This document shows positions 8,395 to 15,990 of a stretch of 64,000 nucleotides of DNA, piece after piece. A program made the translations under genes and the position numbers. Within the stretch, counting starts at the first letter, position 1; every line of letters starts with the position of its first letter. The notes under the pieces were generated by a model. The model was not told where the DNA came from and made no database searches. It saw nothing but the letters and a program-made list of their open reading frames with translations. Origin of the DNA: Desulfolithobacter dissulfuricans (GTDB lineage Bacteria; Desulfobacterota; Desulfobulbia; Desulfobulbales; Desulfobulbaceae); contig NZ_AP024233.1 of the NCBI RefSeq assembly GCF_025998535.1, positions 1,305,219 to 1,369,218 on the forward strand. Direction: 5' to 3'.

Positions 8395-8705
8395 CCACAG
8401 GATGACCACAGGGGTGGTGTGATCGCGGCGGGCTGGGTAAAAAGTCGCCTGTTTTCCTGATACAGAGGAAACAGGAAACTTTTTTCATATCTCTCTGTTT
8501 TATCGTTAATAATCTGATTTCCTCGGCAGGAAACTTTCAGGAAACTCGGAGGAAACTTTTAATGGCCTCCGGGCTGGCGGTAGGCTTGATATTTTTTTTA
8601 TCCAGTGGCGGGAGTGGTATGGCTGGTACACCTGTGGATCGCGTGGTGGTCTGGCTCGGTGTGCGGAAAAAGAAAGGGCCCGGCACATTGCCAGGCCCTT
8701 GGTTC
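8395..8705. repeat. Iteron module C (GGAAAC type)
   Basis: Near-identical copy of module A over roughly 300 bp: CCACAGGGGTGGTGTGATCG, the same AGGAAAC iteron block (8466-8560), TTTATCCAGT, CTGTGGATCG and a terminator-like hairpin. It differs from A by scattered substitutions, so the duplication is fairly recent or has been homogenised. Confidence 0.65.
8675..8699 (-). terminator. Terminator at the edge of module C
   Basis: Stem AGGGCCCGGCA / TGCCAGGCCCT (one mismatch, 3-nt loop) followed on the minus strand by TTTCTTTTTCC. Counterpart of 7731-7753. Confidence 0.65.
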
Positions 8706-8789
8706 AAGCTTTAGAAGCAAAGGATATCCACTTGAACCTCATCACAAAAATTTTAATAATAAAACCAACGGTAAGGGTCAAGCGCTTTT

Positions 8790-9015
8790 CAGGAAACCGA
8801 CCACGGTGGTGGCTTGATCGCCCAGGGCAGGGTGAAAAGTCGCCTGTCTCTTTCAGAAACCTAAAGGAAACTTTTCCGGGTAAGGAAAGGCTGCCGGTAC
8901 CTGGGGCCCGGGAAGAGGGTAAACTTTTATCAAACAGTGAATGTGCTCTGGTGATCCCACCTGTGGATGGTGCGATAACCTGGTGGGCTGCGGAAAAAGA
9001 AAAGGCCGGACAGGT
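8790..9015. repeat. Degenerate iteron module E
   Basis: Keeps the landmarks CGACCACGGTGGTGGCTTGATC, GGGTGAAAAGTCGCCTGT, two or three GGAAAC units, CTGTGGATGG and GGAAAAAGAAAAGG, but the iteron block is mostly gone. It is the most decayed copy of the module and lies directly downstream of the Fic gene. Confidence 0.5.
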
Positions 9016-9031
9016 GTCCTGGTATGGTCTG

Positions 9032-9709
9032 CTACCTTGGGCAGATCGATGGAGCGTCCAGGCCTTCCACAAATATAAATTGTTCCCAGTGTTGTTTCAG
9101 CCGGCCAATATACAGTTCGTATGTATGGCTGGTACTTCTCTTGTGACAGTCATTCAGTTTTTTTATCCATTTCTCATTGGAACAAAGAGCTTCCCAGGAA
9201 ATACCAATGCCATGAAAGTTAAGGTAAATCTCGACCATAAAACGCCCGATCCTGCCATTGGCATCATAAAACGGATGAATCATGACAAACTGCTGGTAAA
9301 ATTTTACCGCATTATAGACAGCGTGTTCATGATCCACAATGAGGCGGGAGCAGGCATCCCGGATCAGGTGTTTAATTTTGCCCGGTGGAGCTCCTGCGAA
9401 TTTCTGGCCCTGGCCAAAAAATACCGCTCCCTGCCCAGGGTCGGATTCAAGGCGGTACCTGTCTGCATTGGACAAGATGTCTTTGAAAAGATAGGTATGT
9501 AACGCAAGGGGAAGCCTGGAGAAAAAGGAAGGGAATTCCAGGTCATCCAGTGACTCAAGAATTTTTACAAAGGCCTCTGTGTTAAGTTTGTCATATCTGG
9601 CGTGAACAATGGATAGAGCAGTGTGGACCGGTATGGTGGTGTTTACGGGAAAGTCGCGCTGCAGGCAGCGAAAATGGTCTTTATCGTGACTGTCGTAATC
9701 GTGATTCAC
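9032..9709 (-). CDS. Fic/Doc-family toxin
   Basis: A 225-residue Fic-domain protein with a full active-site motif HPFYDANGRIGR (HPFx3NGRxGR), the signature of enzymes that transfer AMP, phosphate or similar groups from nucleotides to target proteins. Upstream helices carry YQQFVMIH. No inhibitory (S/T)xxxE(G/N) helix was seen, so it is probably held in check by the adjacent antitoxin. It starts with GTG at 9707-9709, immediately after the TGA of the Panacea gene (TGAGTG), which indicates translational coupling. The target is unknown. Confidence 0.85.
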   Translation of the reverse strand: MNHDYDSHDKDHFRCLQRDFPVNTTIPVHTALSIVHARYDKLNTEAFVKILESLDDLEFPSFFSRLPLALHTYLFKDILSNADRYRLESDPGQGAVFFGQGQKFAGAPPGKIKHLIRDACSRLIVDHEHAVYNAVKFYQQFVMIHPFYDANGRIGRFMVEIYLNFHGIGISWEALCSNEKWIKKLNDCHKRSTSHTYELYIGRLKQHWEQFIFVEGLDAPSICPR

Positions 9710-10321
9710 TCAGGCAGTGACACTGAGGCCATCCAGCAGGTTTTTGAAATCAATCGCGGCCGCATTTGCCAGCTTCTTGAACTCCTCATAAGAGGAGTAC
9801 ACTGCAAAGGATTCTGCCTCGTTTTTGTCCATATCCAGCGTGAATGAATGCCATGTATTTGACTGCAGGACGTAAAAAGGCTTACCGGGGTAGTCTTGTG
9901 TAAAATTTTTTGCAAATGGCTTCTGGCTGTAATATGCAACAATCGCTTCGTCCGTAATAACGGCATTGTCCGGCGTTTCCTTCCACGGCTTCTCGCTGTG
10001 GGTCATGGCACTCAGCGCGAATGCGGAATAATCGGCGTAGTTATCCAGGATAAACTGCAAAAGTTTCTCTTTGGGCTGGTCAATGTTTACTGCGATCCCT
10101 TTGGATGGGATCGGATCAGCGCCATATTTTTTAAAGGCTGTGTAAATGGCCTGATTTACCGGACCGTAAGCCCATTTAACAAACTGTGCCTTGATAAAAG
10201 GCTCGCCGGCAACCAGAGACCACACCTTTGCATAGTACGCCAATTTCTGTAACTTCATTGGCGTGATATGTTTGTCTGGATATGTTGCCAGGATGAATTT
10301 TGCCAGTTCCAACGGATTCAT
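9710..10321 (-). CDS. Panacea-domain (DUF4065, SocA-like) antitoxin
   Basis: A 203-residue protein with the DUF4065/Panacea pattern: LAKFILATYP, the ITPMKLQKLAYYA helix, KAQFVKWAYGPVNQAIY (both typical of SocA/GepA-like proteins), and SAFALSAMTHSEKPW. Panacea proteins are promiscuous antitoxins paired with many toxin folds, Fic included. ATG 10319-10321 after AGAGGCAAGACAA is preferred over a TTG 18 bp upstream. The downstream gene is the Fic toxin; a 71-aa gene precedes it. Confidence 0.85.
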   Translation of the reverse strand: MNPLELAKFILATYPDKHITPMKLQKLAYYAKVWSLVAGEPFIKAQFVKWAYGPVNQAIYTAFKKYGADPIPSKGIAVNIDQPKEKLLQFILDNYADYSAFALSAMTHSEKPWKETPDNAVITDEAIVAYYSQKPFAKNFTQDYPGKPFYVLQSNTWHSFTLDMDKNEAESFAVYSSYEEFKKLANAAAIDFKNLLDGLSVTA

Positions 10322-10342
10322 TTGTCTTGCCTCTCTCAACGC

Positions 10343-10558
10343 TCAATGCACAGGCCTGCTGGTTTGCTCTTGCAGCTCATCGGAATAAAGATCCACGACC
10401 CCCCTCAGATCGTCCCCTACCTGTTGCCAGATGGCAAGTATACGCTCTTCATCTGTTTCCCGAGGCACGAAGCGGGAAAAGTCGCTGACCTTGCGTGTCG
10501 GCATTATGCGAAGGACACTTCCAAGGCCGTTCAATATGTTCCGCATTGATGTCTTCAT
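10343..10558 (-). CDS. Small protein upstream of Panacea-Fic (71 aa)
   Basis: A 71-residue protein, MKTSMRNILNGLGSV at the start and RETDEERILAIWQQVGDDLR in the middle, helical and of balanced charge. It ends 21 bp before the Panacea start on the same strand, so it is probably the first gene of the toxin-antitoxin operon. No ribosome-binding site is obvious at ATG 10558; an upstream TTG (10582) or the internal ATG 10546 could be used. I do not recognise a family. It could be an operon autorepressor or a third TA component. Confidence 0.5.
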   Translation of the reverse strand: MKTSMRNILNGLGSVLRIMPTRKVSDFSRFVPRETDEERILAIWQQVGDDLRGVVDLYSDELQEQTSRPVH

Positions 10559-10684
10559 ATCATTACCATAAGGGATGTTCAACGGTTATTCAAGCCACTG
10601 TATGTTGTATCGCCGGCGCGTCCGTGATAATTGCAGGCGGCTGCCGGGTTTCATGCCCCGGCTGAGGTGCTGTCGGTGGTGATG

Positions 10685-11100
10685 GCCACAGGATGACCAC
10701 AGGGGGGTTGTGTTCGCAGCGGGCAGGGTGAAAAGGCGCCTGTTCTCCTGATACAGAGGCAACCAGGCAACTTTTTTCATATCTCTCTGTTCTACTGTTG
10801 ATAATCTGGTTGCCTCGGCAGGCAACTCGCAGGCAACTTTTTTGTAGTGCCCTGGCCAACGCCACGGGCAGGATGGATAATTATTTATCCGGCAGCGGGT
10901 CTTGTACCCCTGTGGATGGTGTGGTGACCCGGCCATTGTCGGCAGACTTGCGTCACCATCCCCAAAGAAGCGCTGATTTGCCCTGTTCCTGCGCCTGGTC
11001 TGTCTGACCATGTACCGGAAACCGTAAACCCGGCTTCGGCCTCTTGTGGCGTCAAAATACAGCATATCCCACGGCCTGCTGGTTACTGGTGATGGCCAGT
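10685..11100. repeat. Iteron module D (GGCAAC type) with decayed repA fragment
   Basis: Same layout as module B: CCACAGGGGGGTTGTGTTCG, GGGTGAAAAGGCGCCTGT, iterons all of the AGGCAAC/GTTGCCT version (10756-10840), TTTATCCGGC, CTGTGGATGG, then the repA-like remnant with CTGATTTGCCCTGT and TGTACCGG (10972-11020). It closely matches module B at least to 11095. A reading frame across it (minus strand, to 11065) is frame-inconsistent between copies and is not considered a gene. Confidence 0.6.
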
Positions 11101-11307
11101 GGGCTGGCTGCCACTGTCGTCTCTGCTTTGCCTGTTTCTGCTGATAGTCTGCAGCTCCCGGTACTTCCGGTACATTTCCGGGCGGAACAAGGCCACCAGC
11201 AGGAGCTTGCAGCCGTGGATATACGATTCATCCGGCCAGTCATTGGGGCAGGACCGCTGGTCTGCCTGATGGTGCCTGCTGGAGTTCCGTGGTTCTTCAA
11301 TAGGCAT
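11083..11307 (-). CDS. Possible small protein (74 aa)
   Basis: A 74-residue frame with a plausible start (CAGGATATACCAACC before ATG 11307) and a helical, charged centre (LLLVALFRPEMYRKYRELQT). It lies at the edge of iteron module D, beyond the part shared with module B. Product unknown; it may be a remnant or chance frame. It is a better candidate than the longer overlapping minus-strand frame ending at 11052, whose composition is Ser/Thr/Pro-rich and shadow-like. Confidence 0.35.
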   Translation of the reverse strand: MPIEEPRNSSRHHQADQRSCPNDWPDESYIHGCKLLLVALFRPEMYRKYRELQTISRNRQSRDDSGSQPTGHHQ

Positions 11308-11415
11308 GGTTGGTATATCCTGTCTGTTCCAGTGCGATGAGCGGTAATCGGGAGGGACAACCGTGCCGGCTGCCCCTGCAAACGTGCAGTGTATTGATTC
11401 CGGGTTATCCTGCGA

Positions 11416-12162
11416 TCAATACTCTTGTTTCAGCGGCGGCAGACCTGCTGCCCTGTAGCCACCACCGGAAAGTGATGTAAATATGTCTGAGGGGCCTGCG
11501 TTTCCGTTATTGCCGTCTACTCCGGCCTGTCCTGCTGCTCCGTTTGACCCTCGCATGGATGCCGTCATGAACACGTCTGTAAAGAGCTCGAACCGCTCAA
11601 TGTCTATCTTGGGCAGGAGAGGGCGCAGTACGATGGTGGTGAGTACGTTTCTGTGGGCAATATTCTGTTCAGAACAGGCAATGTGGAAAGCCTCTTGGTA
11701 CGCTGACAGCATCTGGTACAGTTCGTCCACTTTTTCATCGATTTCCTTCTGCCACCTGGTAGTAAGAGGTTTCAGCGCACTTGTGACGGCAATGGGCAGT
11801 GATTTTTTCTTGTCGTCGATTCTCCATTTCAAGTCACTTCGCTCCTCTAGCCGTACCTGCACGAGCTCGATGCCCTCGGTGATCGCTTCCAGTTCAGCAG
11901 TGAGATCCTTGAGCCTGGCCATGTCGCTTTCAGTGTCATGTTCCCCGAAGTTTTTCCTCAATATCTCGATCTCGGTTTTGATCTGCTCCTTTTCTGCCTG
12001 AAAGTATGTCAGATCGGATTGCAGGCGCTTTTTCTGCTCAAGGGCTGATGTCAGCTCTTCCGACACCTTGCAGATCTGGGGATCTTTCTTCATGGTGTCC
12101 AGCATTTCATCTGCCAGCTTATCTGCTGTTAAGGTTGTGGTGGTTTTCTTTTCTTTTGCCAT
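11416..12162 (-). CDS. Coiled-coil protein with short collagen-like tail (248 aa)
   Basis: A 248-residue protein starting MAKEKKTTTT after AAGGAGTTTACCC. Residues 30-130 form a long coiled coil (ALEQKKRLQSDLTYFQAEKE and following), then a conserved region (KPLTTRWQKEIDEKVDELYQ ... RPLLPKIDIERFELFTDVF), then a Gly-rich tail GSNGAAGQAGVDGNNGNAG with Gly-X-Y character. It is a paralogue of the 202-aa protein immediately upstream, which lacks the tail. Function unknown; the pair may form a hetero-oligomer. Confidence 0.7.
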   Translation of the reverse strand: MAKEKKTTTTLTADKLADEMLDTMKKDPQICKVSEELTSALEQKKRLQSDLTYFQAEKEQIKTEIEILRKNFGEHDTESDMARLKDLTAELEAITEGIELVQVRLEERSDLKWRIDDKKKSLPIAVTSALKPLTTRWQKEIDEKVDELYQMLSAYQEAFHIACSEQNIAHRNVLTTIVLRPLLPKIDIERFELFTDVFMTASMRGSNGAAGQAGVDGNNGNAGPSDIFTSLSGGGYRAAGLPPLKQEY

Positions 12163-12223
12163 GGGTAAACTCCTTTTCGTTACAGAGTGATATGATTGAT
12201 CTTCCCGAGCGCTGTACGGCATT

Positions 12224-12832
12224 TCAGATCACGAGCATGTCTGTAAAGCGCTCAAAGCGTCTGATTTCCTTTATCTTGGGCATAATGGGACGCAGCGCCA
12301 TAGTGCCGAACATATCACTGGGAACGATGTCCTGTTTCTTGCACACAATACGGGCAGCGTCCTGATATATGGTCAGCATCTGCAGCAGCTCATCAACCTT
12401 TCTGTCCACATCCTCCTGCCATTTGGCCGCAACAGGCGCAAGCTCCAGGTTAACGATAACCGGGATGTGGTTCGTCTGGTCCACGATGGCGCGGGCCAGC
12501 TTCCCGGTATCTTTCAGTTGCTGCCCCAGCAACTCGATGCTTTCAGCGACTGCCTGCCGCTCGATGGTCAGGCTTTTCAGTTTCTTCATATCGCTGATGG
12601 AGTCCTCTGCGCCGAAGTTTTTCTTGAGATTTTTAATCTCCTGTTCCAGGTCCTCTTCTCTCGCCATGAGGTTCTCCATGTCCGATTCAAGGCGTTCTTT
12701 CTTCTCGATGGCTTCAGTAAGGATCCTTGCCGCCTTTCTCACGTCCAGGCTCTCTTCCAGGATGTCCAGTACGTCATCGGCCAGATCACGAGGGTTTACA
12801 CTTGTGCTTGCGGGCTCTTTTGTTTTTGCCAT
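12224..12832 (-). CDS. Coiled-coil protein, paralogue of the downstream gene (202 aa)
   Basis: A 202-residue protein (MAKTKEPASTSVNPRDLADD). It has the same order as its downstream neighbour: basic start, LADDVLDILEESLD / LADEMLDTMKKDPQ helix, coiled coil with KNLKKNFGAEDSISDM matched by RKNFGEHDTESDM, then WQEDVDRKVDELLQML, then RPIMPKIKEIRRFERFTDM. The two genes share strand, a 61-bp gap and probably a transcript. The duplication is old enough for much divergence. Function unknown; nothing phage-structural is recognisable. Confidence 0.7.
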   Translation of the reverse strand: MAKTKEPASTSVNPRDLADDVLDILEESLDVRKAARILTEAIEKKERLESDMENLMAREEDLEQEIKNLKKNFGAEDSISDMKKLKSLTIERQAVAESIELLGQQLKDTGKLARAIVDQTNHIPVIVNLELAPVAAKWQEDVDRKVDELLQMLTIYQDAARIVCKKQDIVPSDMFGTMALRPIMPKIKEIRRFERFTDMLVI

Positions 12833-13478
12833 GATGATGGTCTCCGTTTCTTTGTTGTGATTATTAGTGCAACCAGTTGTTTTCCTTGCTTTTCTCTCAA
12901 TATTATTTCTTCATGACTTCCTCCATTGTCACATCCATGCTTGTCTATGCCGGCAGGTTGACTGTCCGCTGGCATAGCAACGTGGATAATATTTTATCCA
13001 TTGATATTAACCAGTAATTGTTTTGCCGAGTGCACATGTTGCGCATATTGCTGAAGATCGGTTGCGTTTCCGTACGTCATTTTTTTGACAGTTATGAATG
13101 GTAATTTGTATGTCTGCTTGTAGCTGCACCGTCGCTAAGGCCTTTCCCTTGCTTAACATGAGGCGTTTGCTTATATGCACCCCCGACCCCGTGTGATAAA
13201 TTTTTTCGGTACAGATAAAGAAAATAATGTGCTGCTGAGGCTGATTTGGGCACGGGTCCTTCCCGGGTCTCGACGTGAGACGGTTTGGCCCAGCTCGACA
13301 TTTCCGCATGGAGGTTGTCCTGAAAACGGTGGACATCTGGACAATAAGCATGTCTCTGTAAAAAATTGAGTGTTTTTAGGTAGTAAAAATGCAACTTTTG
13401 TGTTGCATGGGTGTTTTGTGTGCCACATGGTGGCCTTTATGGCGTTTGTTGGACTCATGATTTCATTTTTTTGATGTG
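12833..13478. other. Gene-free stretch
   Basis: No convincing gene on either strand; frames here have low-complexity, shadow-like translations. It should contain the promoter of the coiled-coil pair (minus strand). A small hairpin ATGCAAC / GTTGCAT lies at about 13388-13407 and a TTATCCATT sequence near 12992. Nothing else is interpretable. Confidence 0.5.
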
Positions 13479-14327
13479 TCAGGTTTTTGACGATTTTTTT
13501 TCTGTCGCTGGGTAGGTTCGTTGCACAATTTGCCTTCCTGATGAAGGGAAACTGAAGGTGAGCTCTCCCTGGACACCAAGGGCTATGGTCAGATTTTTTT
13601 TACTCCACACTGACAGCCAGGCGACTCCCCAGCGGCCGACTGGCCAGGCTGTTTTGTCGCGCCTGAACAGCTCGGGTCTGGTCCAGCCGGCTGCCAGCAG
13701 CTCCGGCAGGTGCTCCATGAGCCAGGGAAATGCTGCGTGGAAGCACCTGCGTGCTTCCCCCTCCAAGCGTTGTCTCCGGGGCTGGACAGCCTCCCCCTGG
13801 AGGTCCTGCCTGCCCTGGTTACCTTCAAGGCGCTGCTCCCTGGTTTTTCGGTCTGTTTCTTTGTTACCGGTGAACAGCTTGACACCGCAGTGCTCACCGC
13901 CACAGTGCCAGCCATCGGTTACGCTGCCATCCGGGAACTGGAAACCGTCCATTTTCTTCTTGTAGGTGGTGGATCCACAACCACCGCAGGGTAGCCCCTG
14001 CACGCTCTCCGCTTCCTGCCCCCCCCTGTGGCCAAGAGCAATTACCAGGCGTCCAGGAATGCCTGGCTGGCAGGTGGTACAGTAAAAGCCGCCGTTCCTG
14101 CCGTAGGTGAACTCACGGCCCCCGCAGATCGGGCAGGGCTTCAGGAACTTGAGCTTTTCCGGCTTGGCAGCCTTCCTGGGCCGGTGGTGCCTGGTTTTCT
14201 GGGTCCCTGGTTGCCGGCTGTGTCTGTTGGCTACCCTGGGCGGTGATGTTGACCCGGTTTGGGCTGGTGGTGTCACCGGCTCCTGGGCCTGGTCATGATC
14301 ATTTTCGATGAAATCAAAGAGACTCAT
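13479..14327 (-). CDS. Zinc-ribbon protein beside the origin region (282 aa)
   Basis: A 282-residue protein starting MSLFDFIENDHDQ. After a Pro/Thr-rich and basic linker it carries two zinc-binding clusters: CPICGG...CTTC (about 62-85) and CGGCGS...HCGGEHCGV (about 112-148). A Gln/Arg-rich linker leads to a C-terminal domain with FPWLMEHLPELL, AWPVGRWGVAWLSV and a basic end. Zinc ribbons of this kind occur in primases and accessory replication proteins of P4-like elements; its position directly across the GGTGACA repeats from the primase-helicase fits such a role. The start could be farther upstream (frame open to 14444). Confidence 0.65.
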   Translation of the reverse strand: MSLFDFIENDHDQAQEPVTPPAQTGSTSPPRVANRHSRQPGTQKTRHHRPRKAAKPEKLKFLKPCPICGGREFTYGRNGGFYCTTCQPGIPGRLVIALGHRGGQEAESVQGLPCGGCGSTTYKKKMDGFQFPDGSVTDGWHCGGEHCGVKLFTGNKETDRKTREQRLEGNQGRQDLQGEAVQPRRQRLEGEARRCFHAAFPWLMEHLPELLAAGWTRPELFRRDKTAWPVGRWGVAWLSVWSKKNLTIALGVQGELTFSFPSSGRQIVQRTYPATEKKSSKT

Positions 14328-14334
14328 AGGTGTG

Positions 14335-14660
14335 CTCACTGGTGAAATGGTGACAGTGCGGTGACAGCCGTGGTGACAGCAAAAACGCTTTCTATCTACC
14401 TGAATTTGCGCAACTGGTGACACCGTGCACACTGGTGACACCAAATTTATGCCATATAACTTTAAAAACAGGAGAATCTGAAAACGCTCTATAATAGTGA
14501 AGAAGGGGTGTCCACACTGTCCCCATTGTCACCTTTTAATAATATTATATATATAACTATATAATATTATTATATATAATATAAGCAAACATGCTTACCC
14601 CCTTGTTTTTACAGGTGTCACCAAATCGGTTGAAAAATGACGGTGGTGACAGGGCTCGAA
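14335..14660. repeat. Candidate replication origin: GGTGACA repeats and AT-rich core
   Basis: At least seven copies of GGTGACA or its complement flank an extremely AT-rich, partly palindromic core (TAATATTATATATATAAC ... ATATAATATTATTATATATAAT, about 14539-14582). Copies lie around 14348, 14360, 14370, 14418, 14433, 14525, 14615 and 14644. Phage P4 alpha protein binds GGTGAACAG-type iterons at its origin, and the genes here lie on either side of a P4-like primase-helicase, so this is the best origin candidate of island 1. Initiator binding is inferred. Confidence 0.6.
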
Positions 14661-14674
14661 AGTGTTTTCTGGCA

Positions 14675-15990
14675 TTAATCGAACTTATTGGCGTCAAAAA
14701 CCCATGCTCTTCTTTGTTTGGGGCGTCCTGAATTATCCATCTCCGGATCGTTGGGAAAGCGGAAGCGTTTTGAATTTTCGATATAAGCGGGATGCTGCAT
14801 GAGGGCGCGGGTTAAATGACTACTGACAAGTAACTGAATTCCCTTGTTCCGTATCAACTGCTCGATGCCGGGCAGGTTGATGTAGATCAGCCTTTTTTTT
14901 GGGTCCAGGTGCAGGCAGGCCGCGGCTTTTTCCTTGTCCAGGAGGTCTATGGTCTCGAAAAAATGATCAGCCAGGCTATATTCACGGGCAGCGGAAGTTC
15001 GGCACTTCTCATGAGCGGTGGACAGCATGAAGCTGGTCAGATTGTATTTGATTCCATGGACCCGGCAAAAAAGTCGGTGGAAAGCGAGTATCAAGGCGTG
15101 ATTCTCCAGGATGCGCCGGTTATCCATGGGACAGAGATCGTTGATAGCCTTCTGGTATTCCTTGATCCAGCCTTCCTCGAAAACCTGGCGCTTCTGCAGG
15201 GTCAGCACCAGGACGCGGGCCAGCTCGGGTAAGGGGATCTTGACAAGCTCTTCATAGGCTGCCCTGGTCTGCTCGGTCAGGTCTGTATGATCGAACTGCA
15301 GGGAGATGACGCGCTGCTTCTCGGCCTTTTGATTGAAGGGCTCCGTGTTCTGAACAAAAAGCAAGCTCCCCTGGAAAGGGCTCTCTGACACGCGATTGTC
15401 GTTACTGAAGGCTGCCTTTAGCTGCAGGGGCCCGGAGTTGTACCCGGTGAGAAGAATAGAGTAGTCAAATGCCTTCTCGTTCCTCTGGTTATCTTCCAGC
15501 AGGGCGGTGAACAGGCCGGACACCCGCGAAATGGACCGGGCCAGGGCCTTTTTCGTGTTGAGCTGGCTAAGGGGGATTCCTTCCCCATCCACGCCCTGCA
15601 TGGCGTTCAGTACGACGGTGAGGGCGCTCTTGCCGCTGGCCGGGTCGCCATGGAAGGACAGGAAGGGGAAAAAGTTCACCCTTTCTTTGACCTGGTTCAC
15701 AAACCAGGCCGCCGCCATCCAGGCCAGGGCTGCAGCCCCATTGTCTCCCCAGGCTGAAGTGACAAGCTTGTGGATGTCCCGGACTTCAAGACCGGTTTCA
15801 GCGGGCTTGATGGCCTTTTCTGCGGCATGGGCCGGAGGTGTGGCAAAATCGCGAAAGCTGATTTTGTACAGGCCGCGTTTGTCCGGGAAGAGGAGCTTGC
15901 CGGCAGGATCGATGGCGAAATAACGGTAAACGTACCAGCCATTTTCCCGCTGATAGCCTGTCAAGGAGTACTGAAGCACCTCGGGGCCTT
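14675..15990 (-). CDS. P4-alpha-like helicase part of a frameshifted primase-helicase
   Basis: C-terminal part of the primase-helicase, about 437 residues counting from the frame junction. It carries a helicase/ATPase domain of the DUF927/P4-alpha type: GWYVYRYFAIDPAGK, Walker A HGDPASGKSALT, then FTALLEDNQRNEKAFD and LLFVQNTEPFNQKAEKQR. It lacks its own start near the junction. It joins the upstream frame at about 15980-15993, where KAPRCF... (short frame) would become KAPEVLQYSLTG with one extra base in a CCCC run or a -1 slip. It is therefore a broken gene, a programmed frameshift or a sequencing error. The upstream open frame to 16294 is only a shadow of the primase. Confidence 0.7.

Noticed and set aside
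8466..8488. Small peptide start (ATGAAAAAAGTTTCCTG) after GAGAGAT in modules A, C and D
   Set aside because: Module B has lost the ATG and the reading frame shifts between GGAAAC- and GGCAAC-type modules.
8133..11065. Minus-strand frames within iteron modules (for example starting MLYFDATRGRSRVYG)
   Set aside because: Frames are not preserved between module copies; indels and stops differ while nucleotide sites are conserved, so the modules act as DNA or are decayed repA.
7260..11100. CRISPR-like array suggested by repeated units
   Set aside because: Units are 250-400 bp modules with internal iterons and no regular short repeat-spacer pattern; no cas genes are present.
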